Below are positions 7,801 through 17,201 of a stretch of 64,000 nt of DNA, one piece after another. This DNA is from an uncultured Prevotellaceae bacterium. Lineage in GTDB: Bacteria > Bacteroidota > Bacteroidia > Bacteroidales > Bacteroidaceae. The stretch lies in the NCBI GenBank assembly GCA_900315095.1, contig OMXS01000013.1:26337-90336 (forward strand). The letters are read 5' to 3'. Positions within the stretch are counted from its first letter, which is position 1; each line of letters opens with the position of its first letter. The notes beneath the pieces were generated by a model. That model saw nothing but the letters and a program-made list of their open reading frames with translations, did no database searches and had not been told where the DNA came from. The position numbers were made by a program, and so were the translations under genes.

Positions 7801-9870
7801 ATGGAAACTAAGAAAATCATGTGCAAAGTGCTTAGATATTGCGTAGCATTAATGGTGCTTCTTACCGTCCAAATAGCATACGGACAGCAGAAGAAAAGCC
7901 GCCTCGACAGCATTCAGAGTGTCGGGGAGGTGGTGGTGACATCGCGACTTACATTCCGCGAGGTGATCCCGTCGCACACGATGAAGGGCGAGCAACTGCA
8001 ACGCCTGAACACTCATAACATCGCAGACGCATTGCGCTATTTCGCTGGCCTTCAGTTGAAGGACTACGGAGGAGTGGGCGGTATCAAGACGGTGAATATC
8101 CGTTCGATGGGCAGCAATCACCTCGGCATCTTCTACGACGGCATACAGTTGGGAAACGCGCAGAACGGTCAGGTGGACCTGGGACAGTTCTCGATGGACA
8201 ATGTTGACGAGATAACACTTTACAACGGACAGAAGAGCGCCATCTTCCAACCTGCATCGGAGTTCGGCAACGCTGGTTCGGTGTATATCAAGACACGCCG
8301 CCCGAAGTTTACCGATGGCAAGAGAACAAACCTGAAGTTCAAGACGAAATACGGTTCGAGCGACCATTTCCGTTTCTCCGCATTGTGGGAGCAGAAGATT
8401 TTACGCATGCTTACGAGTTCTGTTAATGCTGAGTTTCTTAACTCTAGTGGCAAGTACGATTTTCGTTACCGTCGTAAGAATGCCGATGGCACCGTGGCTT
8501 ACGATACTACTGCCACCCGTCAGAACGGCGATATCTGGGCATTGCGTGCCGAGGCTAACATCTACGGCATCTTCAACGAAGGTGGGTGGAACATGAAGGC
8601 CTACACTTACCATTCTAAGCGCGGTATACCAGGAGCGATAGTGAACAATGTGTGGCGCCGCGGCGAGCGACAGTCAGACCATAACACCTTTGTTCAGGCA
8701 TACGTAAACAAGAGCATAGGGCAGAAATACAGCACCCGCTTGCTCACCAAATATGCCTATTATAACACCCACTATATCAATCGCGACACCACCACGTTGC
8801 GCGTTGATAATACCTACCGTCAGCAGGAATTCTTCGTGTCGTCGTCCCACGTCTATGAGATACTGCCGTTCTGGAGTGCCAGCGCTGCGTACGATTTCAA
8901 GTGGAATAAACTGAATGCTGACATGAAGAACTTTGTGCGCCCTCATCGTATCAGTCATTACGCTTCTATCGCCACCGCATTCAACCACCCGTGGTTCAAT
9001 GCACAAGGTTCGTTGATGGTTCAGTATATAAGCGACACCCGCCATCCTGCTGCTAGTCAACAGCCATCTACCATCACCAAACATCAGTCGGCCTTGACGC
9101 CCGCAATATTCATAAATGCCTACCCGCTGAGGAACAAGGTGTTGTCTTTGCGTGCCTTCGCAAAGAAGAGTTACCGCATGCCAACATTCAACGACCTCTA
9201 TTACACCGACCTTGGAAATGCTTTACTGAAACCAGAGACAGCATTGCAATACGACTTTGGATTTGTCGTTGAAAAGCAATTCCAGAACTTGTCATCTAAT
9301 GCACGCCGTCCTGTAATACAGCGCATAAGGTGGCAAACGGACATATACTATAACAGCGTCCATGATAAGATTGTGGCATATCCTAAGGGACAGCAGTTTC
9401 GTTGGACAATGCTCAACCTCGGAAAGGTGCATATCAAGGGAATCGATGTAGAGGCTGAGATTGACACCGAGCCGTGGAAAGACGTGCGGTTGTCGGGCCG
9501 TGTGCAATACACTTATCAGGATGCACGTGATGTTACCGACCCTAATACTCCGTACTACAACGACCAGATACCATATATTCCTTGGCACAGCGGTTCGGCA
9601 ATTGTGGGAGTGGGTTACAAGCAATGGGATTTCAACTACAGTTTCCTTTATGCAGGCGAGAGATACAACCAGCAGGAGAATATCATCTACAACTACATGC
9701 AACCGTGGTACACCAGCGACCTGTCGTTGAGTTACCGTTTCAACTATTGGGGTTGTCAGTTCAAGGTGCTGCTTGAGGTGAACAATGTGTTCTCGCAGGA
9801 TTATGACGTCATCCTTAACTACCCGATGCCAAAGAGAAATTACGGCATTTCGCTGGATGTGAAGATATAG
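7801..9870 (+). CDS. btuB: TonB-dependent outer-membrane receptor for cobalamin
   Basis: About 689 aa from METKKI; an alternative ATG at 7792 adds MEG. A signal peptide ends near AYGQ. The mature N-terminus has a plug domain (residues ~45-170: GEVVVTSRLTF, the TonB-box area, then TVNIRSMGSNHLGIFYDGIQL), and the rest is a 22-strand-type barrel ending in an aromatic-rich strand with terminal KI. It would import cobamides across the outer membrane using TonB energy. The cobalamin riboswitch directly upstream and btuG directly downstream fix the substrate better than the protein sequence does. There is no SusD partner. Confidence 0.9.
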   Translation: METKKIMCKVLRYCVALMVLLTVQIAYGQQKKSRLDSIQSVGEVVVTSRLTFREVIPSHTMKGEQLQRLNTHNIADALRYFAGLQLKDYGGVGGIKTVNIRSMGSNHLGIFYDGIQLGNAQNGQVDLGQFSMDNVDEITLYNGQKSAIFQPASEFGNAGSVYIKTRRPKFTDGKRTNLKFKTKYGSSDHFRFSALWEQKILRMLTSSVNAEFLNSSGKYDFRYRRKNADGTVAYDTTATRQNGDIWALRAEANIYGIFNEGGWNMKAYTYHSKRGIPGAIVNNVWRRGERQSDHNTFVQAYVNKSIGQKYSTRLLTKYAYYNTHYINRDTTTLRVDNTYRQQEFFVSSSHVYEILPFWSASAAYDFKWNKLNADMKNFVRPHRISHYASIATAFNHPWFNAQGSLMVQYISDTRHPAASQQPSTITKHQSALTPAIFINAYPLRNKVLSLRAFAKKSYRMPTFNDLYYTDLGNALLKPETALQYDFGFVVEKQFQNLSSNARRPVIQRIRWQTDIYYNSVHDKIVAYPKGQQFRWTMLNLGKVHIKGIDVEAEIDTEPWKDVRLSGRVQYTYQDARDVTDPNTPYYNDQIPYIPWHSGSAIVGVGYKQWDFNYSFLYAGERYNQQENIIYNYMQPWYTSDLSLSYRFNYWGCQFKVLLEVNNVFSQDYDVILNYPMPKRNYGISLDVKI

Positions 9871-9935
9871 GAGGCCTCCATCTAACCTCACCCCGTAGGG
9901 GAGGAAATAATAAAACAATTAATAATGTTTACGGA

Positions 9936-11135
9936 ATGAGACTCAAGAAAAAGATAAGAAACCTTTTACGCATCACATTTCTGGTTCTCCCCATATTGGG
10001 TGGGGTAGTAGGGGGGCTGTTATCCTCCTGCCGTACAGATGATCCTATAATTTATTCCACGACATACGATACGGGTGGCGGCACTCAACCAAGTGGCGAC
10101 ATCAGCGGCATGTATGTTCTATGCGAAGGAAATATGGGCAGCAACAAGTGTACTCTCGACTTCCTTGACCTCACGAAAGCACAATACCATCGCAACATAT
10201 ACTCGGAAATGAATCCTGAGACAGTAAAGGAACTGGGTGATGTGGGCAACGACATCAAGGTGTATGGTTCGCGCCTGTGGATGGTCATAAACTGTTCTAA
10301 CAAAGTGGAGGTTGCTGATGTGGCAACGGCAAAGCGCATAGGACAGGTGGACATTCCCAACTGCCGCTACCTTGCATTCCATGATGGTTATGCTTATGTC
10401 AGCAGCTTCGCCGGCCCTGTTATGGGTGCTGACTCGCAGATAGGACTTGTATATAAGGTGGACACTTTGTCATTACAGATAGTTGGGCGTGTAGAAGTGG
10501 GCTACCAACCTGAAGAGATGGCTGTGCTCGATGGTAAACTCTATGTTGCCAATAGTGGTGGATATATGCCGCCGGTATATGACAATAGGGTGAGCGTCAT
10601 CGATTTGAACACGTTCCAAGTGGAGCGCACCATTGATGTAGCACCCAACCTTCACCGCTGCCGTGCTGACCATTACGGTCAGTTGTGGGTTACCTCACGC
10701 GGAAACTACGAGGATGTGCCGGCAATGGTTTATTGTCTGCAACAGAGCAGCGACGGCTATGCTGCTATTGGTGACGAGATGGAGACGTCGATTAGCGACA
10801 TGTGTATTGTGGGTGACTCTTTGTATTATATCGGTACGGCCTGGAACGAGATTCTTCAGCGCAACACCGTAAGTTATGGTATAATAAACGTAAGGACTCA
10901 TCAGAAGGTGGCTGACCATCTGAGTAACGCGCCAGAGATGAGTAAGATACGCTTGCCTTACGGCATCATCATGAATCCAGTCAACAAGGACTTCTACATC
11001 ATGGATGCCAAAAATTATGTGTCGAGCGGCGAACTGTTTCACTTTCTGCCTGATGGAACCTTCGACTGGAGCGTCCGCACAGGCGACATCCCTGCCCATG
11101 CAGTCTTCATAAGTGGTGACCGCCGTCCGTTCTGA
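9936..11135 (+). CDS. btuG: BtuG-like surface lipoprotein, beta-propeller B12 capture protein
   Basis: A 399-aa lipoprotein whose signal peptide ends LLSSC (Cys about residue 32), followed by a short Asp/Gly/Thr linker. The body has YncE/NHL-like blade repeats (GMYVLCEGNMGSNKCTLDFL, VGNDIKVYGSRLWMV, YVANSGGYMPPVYDNRVSVI). In Bacteroides, BtuG is a seven-bladed propeller that binds B12 very tightly on the cell surface and sits on BtuB. The 65-nt gap to btuB holds a short C/G-rich palindromic repeat, and the same riboswitch probably controls both genes. A strong 17-bp hairpin follows. Confidence 0.85.
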   Translation: MRLKKKIRNLLRITFLVLPILGGVVGGLLSSCRTDDPIIYSTTYDTGGGTQPSGDISGMYVLCEGNMGSNKCTLDFLDLTKAQYHRNIYSEMNPETVKELGDVGNDIKVYGSRLWMVINCSNKVEVADVATAKRIGQVDIPNCRYLAFHDGYAYVSSFAGPVMGADSQIGLVYKVDTLSLQIVGRVEVGYQPEEMAVLDGKLYVANSGGYMPPVYDNRVSVIDLNTFQVERTIDVAPNLHRCRADHYGQLWVTSRGNYEDVPAMVYCLQQSSDGYAAIGDEMETSISDMCIVGDSLYYIGTAWNEILQRNTVSYGIINVRTHQKVADHLSNAPEMSKIRLPYGIIMNPVNKDFYIMDAKNYVSSGELFHFLPDGTFDWSVRTGDIPAHAVFISGDRRPF

Positions 11136-11172
11136 CATTACAAAAAGGTATATGACCTTCTCAGAAGTACTT

Positions 11173-11209
11173 AGTGAGGGAGTGATTAGCGTCTAATCAC
11201 TCCCTCACT
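11173..11209 (+). terminator. 17-bp hairpin after btuG
   Basis: AGTGAGGGAGTGATTAG (11173-11189) pairs perfectly with 11193-11209 around the loop CGT. There is no long T-tract; the right arm runs into the 22-nt repeat array. Confidence 0.65.
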
Positions 11210-11271
11210 TGTGTCTCCTGAGGTTGTCACTTGTGCCTTCTGAGGTTATCACTTGTATCTCCTGAGCATAC
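11206..11271. repeat. 22-nt period tandem repeat, three units
   Basis: Units at 11206-11227, 11228-11249 and 11250-11271, each starting CACTTGT and containing a CTCCTGAG or CTTCTGAG core. Located between the convergent btuG and lipoprotein genes. Confidence 0.75.
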
Positions 11272-11354
11272 ATAAAGCATGCCCCTATACGTTGAGAAAG
11301 TAAAACCGTTTGAATATCCCTATGGTCCTGATGGTCCATAGAGCGCCCCAGCAC

Positions 11355-12014
11355 TTAATTATTCACCGTCAGCACTCGACGCACGCCCGTGTCAACGTAT
11401 GAACAACGGTAACGCTTGAGTTTACGGTCGCTGCTTTTGCCGTTCTCTGCCACGATGCCTCCATTGTTCATGTCATATACTCGTTTGCAGGTGTTGCATG
11501 TGGCAAAGCCGATGTCTGACATCGAGAGAATGTGGTGCGAGGAGTTATCCTCATAACAGTTAGGACAAAGAGCATCGAAGGCATAGAGTTCGCCGCTAAG
11601 GTTGCCATAGCCCACAATAATGCCGCTGGAGTTTGAAATGCCGAGAATACGGGTGCGACGTTCATCTTCAATGTTCATTACCGCCTCGGAAGTCAAACCG
11701 CGGTTGCTTTCAAAACCGAACTTCTTGCCAGCCTTTGTGTATATACGGCAGAAGGTACCTGGTGATGTGGCTATTAGAGCACTCGTAAGCGTGGGGTCGT
11801 TATGCTGAGCGTTGTCGAACACGAAATAGCAACTGTTGTTGCTGTACTCGAACTCAGAGTTAGAGCAGGATATGAGAAGGAAAACGAGCCCCAAGCATAT
11901 ATAACCCACTTTAAGCCTCTCCCCAAAGGAGGAACTTGAGGCGCATAAAGAGTTCTTGACACTTGTTAGGGTGTTCCTTACCATATTGTACGTAACGTGT
12001 ATAAGACTATTCAT
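11355..12014 (-). CDS. Lipoprotein with a Rieske-like fold bearing two CxxC pairs
   Basis: A 219-aa frame. A hydrophobic stretch ending LLISC (about residue 50) is a lipobox, so the mature protein is probably anchored in the membrane. Near the C-terminus FDALCPNC and FATCNTCKRVYDM resemble the two cluster-binding loops of Rieske proteins, but Cys replaces both His ligands, so it is unlikely to hold a classical 2Fe-2S cluster and may be a zinc knuckle or structural relic. The N-region is unusually long because residues ~20-34 are encoded by a palindromic repeat (11911-11953); the true start could be the later Met at 11984. Function unknown. Confidence 0.65.
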   Translation of the reverse strand: MNSLIHVTYNMVRNTLTSVKNSLCASSSSFGERLKVGYICLGLVFLLISCSNSEFEYSNNSCYFVFDNAQHNDPTLTSALIATSPGTFCRIYTKAGKKFGFESNRGLTSEAVMNIEDERRTRILGISNSSGIIVGYGNLSGELYAFDALCPNCYEDNSSHHILSMSDIGFATCNTCKRVYDMNNGGIVAENGKSSDRKLKRYRCSYVDTGVRRVLTVNN

Positions 12015-12066
12015 TTAATAGTGATTTAATAAACTCCCTTGAGGAGATAAATTGGATAGTGGTAGA

Positions 12067-12106
12067 GACCCCTCCCTTGGGGAGGGGCATAGGGTGGGTT
12101 AACCCA
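12067..12106. repeat. C/G-rich palindromic REP-like element at the 3' end of argH
   Basis: CCCCTCCCTTGGGGAGGGGC followed by a GGGTGGG block. It overlaps the last codons of argH (stop at 12099) and is related to copies near 9884, 11911, 29803 and 34544. Confidence 0.7.
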
Positions 12107-13433
12107 TCGTTAATTTCCTCTCAGCCTCCTCCACTCTATTGAAGTGGAAGTCGCTAAGCGTTTTGTCCATAAGTGCCGTGATGCGGTCGTTGCACAAGTT
12201 GCCGATGCTTCCTTCATGGGTGTGGTGGATATTATGGTCGGCACGGAACTCGCCAGCCTCTATCTCAAGTCCCACTTTCTTGTAAGCATCGCGGAATGGC
12301 ATGCCGTTGGTGGCGAGGCGGTTCACCTCCTCTACAGAGAATATTGGGTCGTACATTGGGTTGTCGAGGATATGCTCGTTCACCTCCATCTTGTTTATGA
12401 TATATGCCGCCATATTGAGGCAGTCTTTCAGTTCATCGAAGGCAGGGAGGAACACCTCTTTTATTATCTGCAGGTCACGGAAGTATCCCACAGGTAGGTT
12501 GTTCATGATGAGTGTCACCTGCTGCGGCAGCGCTTGTAGTTTATTGCTCTTGGCACGTATCAGCTCGAAGACATCAGGATTCTTCTTGTGTGGCATGATG
12601 CTTGAGCCTGTGGTGCACTCCTTAGGCAGCTTCACAAACGAGAAGTTCTGCGAGTTGAAGAGGCATGCATCGTACGCCATCTTAGCAAGTGTGCCTGCCA
12701 CCGAAGCCATAGCAAACGCCACGTTGCGCTCCATCTTGCCACGCCCCATCTGCGCATACACCACATTATAGTCCATAGAGTCGAAGCCCAGCAAGTCGGT
12801 AGTCATCTGACGGTTCAACGGGAACGACGAGCCATAGCCTGCCGCAGAGCCCAAGGGGTTGCGATTGGTGAGGCGATAGGCTGCCTGCAGGAACAGCATG
12901 TCGTCGGCAAGCGACTCGGCATAAGCACCAAACCACAGTCCGAAAGAACTGGGCATTGCTATCTGCATATGAGTGTAACCAGGCATAAGGATGTCCTTAT
13001 ACTGGTTGCTCTTGGCAATGAGCTCGTCGAAGAGTGTCTTCACACCATCTACAATCACACGAAGTTCATGACGGGTGAAGAGTTTCAGGTCAACAAGTAC
13101 CTGGTCGTTGCGTGAGCGACCCGAGTGAATCTTCTTTCCCATATCACCGAGCTTGCGGGTGAGCATCAGTTCCACCTGCGAGTGAACATCCTCGACATCG
13201 TCTTCGATGACGAAGTCGCCGCTCTCGCACACGGCATAGATGTTACGCAGTTCGGCAAGAAGTGCAGTCAGTTCCTCTTTGGTTAGCAGGCCTATTGACT
13301 CCAGCATAGTGATATGAGCCATACTGCCCAGCACATCGTACTTGGCAAGATAGAGGTCCATGTCGCGGTCGCGTCCCACGGTGAACCTCTCTATTTCCTT
13401 GTTTATCTCAAAGTTCTTTTCCCAGAGTTTCAT
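12099..13433 (-). CDS. argH: Argininosuccinate lyase
   Basis: A 444-aa protein of the fumarase/aspartase superfamily that cleaves argininosuccinate to arginine and fumarate, the last step of arginine synthesis. The signature loop GSSIMPHKKNPD is at about residues 276-287, and the HSGRSRNDQV motif at about 112-121. The length is normal apart from a short C-terminus adjoining a REP-like repeat. It is the last gene of the minus-strand run with pyrE and prmC; a low-complexity spacer of about 100 nt separates it from the SRPBCC gene. Confidence 0.95.
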   Translation of the reverse strand: MKLWEKNFEINKEIERFTVGRDRDMDLYLAKYDVLGSMAHITMLESIGLLTKEELTALLAELRNIYAVCESGDFVIEDDVEDVHSQVELMLTRKLGDMGKKIHSGRSRNDQVLVDLKLFTRHELRVIVDGVKTLFDELIAKSNQYKDILMPGYTHMQIAMPSSFGLWFGAYAESLADDMLFLQAAYRLTNRNPLGSAAGYGSSFPLNRQMTTDLLGFDSMDYNVVYAQMGRGKMERNVAFAMASVAGTLAKMAYDACLFNSQNFSFVKLPKECTTGSSIMPHKKNPDVFELIRAKSNKLQALPQQVTLIMNNLPVGYFRDLQIIKEVFLPAFDELKDCLNMAAYIINKMEVNEHILDNPMYDPIFSVEEVNRLATNGMPFRDAYKKVGLEIEAGEFRADHNIHHTHEGSIGNLCNDRITALMDKTLSDFHFNRVEEAERKLTMG

Positions 13434-13537
13434 TGTGAATTACGAATTTTGAATTACGATGGTTGAATTGTGAATTCATAATTGGAGCATGCTCTAGCAC
13501 AATCCGTCAACCCTCAACCGTCCAACTCTTAACTATC

Positions 13538-13951
13538 CTATACGTCATACGGTATCGTTGCGAGAGCCTCGGCGATTTTCTCCACTCCTTCCTCAAGAGG
13601 CTTCTTTGCCATTGCAGCCATGAAGAACGGGAGGTCTGCCTTTATTGTCACCTTGAGTTTCGACTCTGTCTCACTCGTTGGGAGCATCTGAATCCAGAGA
13701 TTCATAGGAACGGGAGACTGCTCTGCCTCAAACTTCACACACTTAGGCTCATCACGCTCCACTACGCGGAGTGTCACAGGCCCCATCGGGGAGGTTATTG
13801 ACACGCTGTCGCTATCGAAGGTCAGGTCTTTCAACTTGTCTTCGGGAATGCGGTCGCGCACACGTTCAATGTTGCTGAGGTCGCTCAGCATCTTATAAAC
13901 GTTCTCCTGTGGATAAGCCACTTTCTTTATACTGCTTTCAAACTTGCTCAT
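13538..13951 (-). CDS. SRPBCC (START/polyketide cyclase-like) family protein
   Basis: A 137-aa protein with a helix-grip layout: MSKFESSIKKVAYPQENVYKM at the N-terminus, a beta-rich middle (VSITSPMGPVTLRVVER) and a long C-terminal helix (MAAMAKKPLEEGVEKIAEAL). Family members bind small hydrophobic ligands or act as stress or maturation factors. No signal peptide, so cytoplasmic. It lies about 30 nt downstream of pyrE on the same strand. Ligand unknown. Confidence 0.75.
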   Translation of the reverse strand: MSKFESSIKKVAYPQENVYKMLSDLSNIERVRDRIPEDKLKDLTFDSDSVSITSPMGPVTLRVVERDEPKCVKFEAEQSPVPMNLWIQMLPTSETESKLKVTIKADLPFFMAAMAKKPLEEGVEKIAEALATIPYDV

Positions 13952-13981
13952 GTTTTTTGTTTTTAAAGGATGAAGGAATGG

Positions 13982-14614
13982 TTATTTCTTCCAGTTTGCA
14001 GGGTCTTTGCGCCATTCGTTCAGCACCTCGATATCTGCTTCCTTGATATATCCTGTCTCTGAAGCCTCTGCCACAACGTGCTCATAGTCGGTAAGAGTAA
14101 CCAACTTTACATTGGCAGCATCGAACGCTTCCTTAGCAACGGGGAAACCATAGGTGTAACTTGCAACCATTCCGATGACCTCGCTACCGCCCTTGCGGAG
14201 TGCCTCAACAGCCTTAAGTGAACTGCCGCCAGTAGAGATAAGGTCTTCAACCACCACCACCTTCATTCCAGGTTTCAACTCTCCCTCGATGAGGTTCTCA
14301 AGACCGTGGTCCTTTGGTTTCGAGCGAACGTAAACGAACGGCAGGTTAAGTGCGTCGGCAACCAATGCGCCTTGTGCTATTGCTCCAGTAGCCACACCTG
14401 CCACCGCCTCAGCCTCTGGGAAGTTCTCCAGTACAGCATGAGTCAGTTCCTGCTTAACGTAGTTGCGCAGTTCAGGGAACGATAGAGTCTTGCGGTTGTC
14501 GCAATAGAATGGTGATTTCCATCCCGATGCCCATGTAAACGGGTCGTTTGGCTGCAACTTGATTGCTTTGATTTTCAAAAGTTTTGAGGCGAATGCCTTC
14601 TTCATTTTATCCAT
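13982..14614 (-). CDS. pyrE: Orotate phosphoribosyltransferase
   Basis: A 210-aa protein starting MDKMKKAF. The longer frame from 14707 is rejected because the extra 31 codons cross a poly-A/T repeat and the promoter. The PRPP-binding signature VVVVEDLISTGGSS is at about residues 121-134, and GVATGAIAQGAL and KDHGLENLIEG are typical of PyrE. It makes orotidine monophosphate from orotate and PRPP in pyrimidine synthesis. A minus-strand TACCTTTG (14663-14656) about 40 nt upstream is a likely -7 element, so pyrE may have its own promoter within the run. Confidence 0.95.
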   Translation of the reverse strand: MDKMKKAFASKLLKIKAIKLQPNDPFTWASGWKSPFYCDNRKTLSFPELRNYVKQELTHAVLENFPEAEAVAGVATGAIAQGALVADALNLPFVYVRSKPKDHGLENLIEGELKPGMKVVVVEDLISTGGSSLKAVEALRKGGSEVIGMVASYTYGFPVAKEAFDAANVKLVTLTDYEHVVAEASETGYIKEADIEVLNEWRKDPANWKK

Positions 14615-14736
14615 ATTCTTTGTTTTTATTATTGTCGTTATACTGCTTTCGGGGGCAAAGGTAATAAAAAAGTAAAAAGTAAAAAAGCAAAAAGGTAAAA
14701 AGTACAAATAAAACGCTATGCTCTAAGCATTATACA

Positions 14737-15240
14737 TTAGTCTGCCTCTACATCGATGCATTGGCGTATCTGCTCAATGGTGAAGCCGCGAGAGGCAGCG
14801 AAACGCATAAGTTTCATGTTCATCTCATACTCGCTGTTAGCACGTGTCTGCCGACGTTTCTGCGCTATCAAAGGGCGCAGGATGTCAATGAAATCCTCGT
14901 CGGGAATCTCATCGAGCACGGTCTTCTGTATCGCCTTGTCCACGTGCTTTGCATAGAGAGCCTGTTCTATCTTGCGCCGTCCCCAATGGTTATACTCCAT
15001 CTTGTCATGCACGAAGGCACGGCAATAGCGCTCATCATCTATGTACTTGTTCTTTACGAGATGTTCCATGATGCGAGCCTGTGCCTCTTCGGATATTTCC
15101 CATTTCGTCATCTTGTCAATCATCTCGCCTGTGCAATGCTCGGCACTAGCACAAAGGGCTGTGAGACGGGCAAGGGCCTGCTCCTCTGACATAGGTTTTC
15201 CTGCTGATTCCTTTGTGGAATTATATTTATTGAATGGCAT
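14737..15240 (-). CDS. recX: RecX family regulatory protein
   Basis: A 167-aa, highly charged helical protein with three-helix RecX repeats (EEQALARLTALCASAEH; AQARIMEHLVKNKYIDDERYC; FVHDKMEYNHWGRRKIEQAL). RecX modulates RecA filaments. The gene begins 3 nt after the prmC stop, so translational coupling is likely. No recA lies nearby. Confidence rests on the YIDDERY-A-FV and WG-RKI pattern typical of the family. Confidence 0.9.
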   Translation of the reverse strand: MPFNKYNSTKESAGKPMSEEQALARLTALCASAEHCTGEMIDKMTKWEISEEAQARIMEHLVKNKYIDDERYCRAFVHDKMEYNHWGRRKIEQALYAKHVDKAIQKTVLDEIPDEDFIDILRPLIAQKRRQTRANSEYEMNMKLMRFAASRGFTIEQIRQCIDVEAD

Positions 15241-15243
15241 AGT

Positions 15244-16125
15244 TCATTTATTTAGTGTTGCTCTGACAAAGCGTTGCTTTCCATATTGGTCGTTCTTGAA
15301 TGTAATATCGCCAAAACCTTGCTCTTTTAGAAGTGCTTCCAACTGCTGGGCAAAGAGCGGGTTAATCTCGAAGTATAGCTTTCCTTGTGGCAAGAGTGCC
15401 GTCTTTGCATAGTCGCTGATGGCGCGGTAGAACTTCAACGGGTCGTCCTCGGGAGTGAAAAGGGCGATGTCAGGTTCGTGGTTTAGCACGGTCTCAGACA
15501 TTGCTGCGGATTCTGAAGGAACAATATACGGAGGGTTGGAGACGATGATATCTACCTTATACCCATCCCCAAGGGCGGGGTTTAAACCGCATTTAATGAT
15601 ATCTTTCTCTTTGAATGATACGTTTGCATTGAGTGCTTTGGCGTTTTGTTGGGCTATTGCCAAAGCCTCATTACTAATGTCCCATGTCTCCACCTCAGCA
15701 TTAGGTATGTCGAGTGCCAGCGTTATGGCAATGCAACCAGAGCCAGTACCGATATCGAGAATGGAAAGCGCCCCTCTTATACCCCCAACAGGGGAATGTT
15801 GGGTGTTGGGTGTTGGGTGATGGTCTTCTGTTATCCATTGGCATAACTCTGCCGTTTCTGGACGGGGAATGAGTACACCAGGGGCTACATGGAAACGGCG
15901 GCCACAGAATTCTGCTGTGCCAACTACATATTGCACGGGCTCACCGTCGACTAATCTCTGCATTTTCTCCTTGAGTTCTGCCTGAGGCAGTTGCTCAACG
16001 GCACCACAAAGAATATCTGACATCGAGAGACCGTAACCCACTTCAAGAAGATAACGGGCAACGGCACGAGCCTCTCCCTCATCGTAACGGCAACATAAGA
16101 ACTGACAGATGTCTCTGTATGTCAT
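15244..16125 (-). CDS. prmC: Release factor glutamine methyltransferase, with two repeat-derived inserts
   Basis: A 293-aa protein that methylates the GGQ glutamine of release factors using SAM. It has the SAM loop LDIGTGSGCIAI (about residue 125), the catalytic NPPY in IVSNPPYI (about residue 201) and an N-terminal helical domain with VQYVVGTAEFCGRRF. Compared with the family, residues ~97-117 (a His/Pro/Gly-rich stretch before the SAM loop) and ~180-190 (NPALGDGYK) look like translated C/G-rich repeats (15771-15836 and 15555-15585) inserted in frame. The start overlaps the permease stop by ATGA, so the two are translationally coupled. Confidence 0.93.
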   Translation of the reverse strand: MTYRDICQFLCCRYDEGEARAVARYLLEVGYGLSMSDILCGAVEQLPQAELKEKMQRLVDGEPVQYVVGTAEFCGRRFHVAPGVLIPRPETAELCQWITEDHHPTPNTQHSPVGGIRGALSILDIGTGSGCIAITLALDIPNAEVETWDISNEALAIAQQNAKALNANVSFKEKDIIKCGLNPALGDGYKVDIIVSNPPYIVPSESAAMSETVLNHEPDIALFTPEDDPLKFYRAISDYAKTALLPQGKLYFEINPLFAQQLEALLKEQGFGDITFKNDQYGKQRFVRATLNK

Positions 16126-17153
16126 CGCGTGCGTTGTTTCAGAAGAACGTAGATAATTACCGGAGCACCCATGATTGGAGTCACGGCGTTCAGCGGAATA
16201 ATGCCGTTATTACCTGGAAGTACGCAGATGATATTGCACAACAAGGCGATAGCAGCACCGCAAAAGAGAGTGGCTGGCAACAGACGACGATGGTTCTCTG
16301 TGCCCAGCAGCATGCGGGCAATATGAGGAACGGCGAGTCCGATGAATGCTACAGGACCGCAGAAGGCGGTACTAACAGCCGTCAGTACTCCAGTAACAAA
16401 GAGAAGATAATTGCGCACGCGCTTGGTGTTAATGCCCAGATTCTCTGCATACTGCTCGCCCAAAAGCAGCGCATTGAGCGGTTTTATCAATAGCATAGCA
16501 GCAATAAGACCGAGTATAGTTACCGATGCAAAAGCAGGCATCTGCTGCATGGTGACGCCGCCGAAATTTCCTAATCCCCATACCATATATGACTGCACGC
16601 CCTCCTCGGTGGCGAAAAAGTTGAGCAGAGATATGGCAGACGATGCGATATAGCCTATCATGATGCCGATGATGAGCAGCATCACATTATTTTTCACTAT
16701 CGTAGAAAAGAACATTATGAGCGCCATCACAGCCATTGCACCAACAAAGGCAGCCACAAGAACGGCGACAAAACCTGTAAGCGAGAACGACCCAGCAGTA
16801 ATGCTGCCGCCAAGGAGAAGCATCACAAGAGCCACACCAAGTGAAGCGCCGCTGTTTATACCGAAGATGCTGGGACCTGCCAGAGGGTTGCGGAATGCTG
16901 TCTGAAGCATCAGACCACTTACCGCGAGTGATGCACCGCAAAGCATCGCCGTCAGCGCCTGCGGCAAACGGTTTTGCAATATGATGTAGTTCCATGAAGG
17001 ATGCGCCGTATCCTCGCTGCCAAGAAGTATGCTCACAACATCTTTCACGGGGATGTCAGCGGCGCCTAGCAGCAGGTTGATGGCGAAGAGCAGCACTATC
17101 ACAAGCACTATGATGCCCACGCTCATTACTCCTTTATGTGAGTTTTCTTTCAT
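16122..17153 (-). CDS. FecCD/BtuC-family ABC transporter permease
   Basis: A 343-aa inner-membrane protein with about ten helices. Typical motifs are RLPQALTAMLCGASLAVSGL, NPLAGPSIFGINSGASLGV and FIGLAVPHIARMLLG. Such permeases import cobalamin, haem or iron chelates together with a periplasmic binding protein and a BtuD/FecE-type ATPase. The binding protein is encoded 48 nt upstream, but no ATPase gene follows: prmC is next, overlapping by 4 nt. The ATPase must be encoded elsewhere. Substrate is not settled by sequence. Confidence 0.9.
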   Translation of the reverse strand: MKENSHKGVMSVGIIVLVIVLLFAINLLLGAADIPVKDVVSILLGSEDTAHPSWNYIILQNRLPQALTAMLCGASLAVSGLMLQTAFRNPLAGPSIFGINSGASLGVALVMLLLGGSITAGSFSLTGFVAVLVAAFVGAMAVMALIMFFSTIVKNNVMLLIIGIMIGYIASSAISLLNFFATEEGVQSYMVWGLGNFGGVTMQQMPAFASVTILGLIAAMLLIKPLNALLLGEQYAENLGINTKRVRNYLLFVTGVLTAVSTAFCGPVAFIGLAVPHIARMLLGTENHRRLLPATLFCGAAIALLCNIICVLPGNNGIIPLNAVTPIMGAPVIIYVLLKQRTR

Positions 17154-17201
17154 GTTCTTGTTTCCAGAGATTACGGACTATATAGTTATCCCGTTTTCTC
17201 T

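Noticed and set aside
7801-9870. SusC-type glycan receptor
   Set aside because: No SusD partner; cobalamin riboswitch upstream and BtuG-like gene downstream point to B12 instead.
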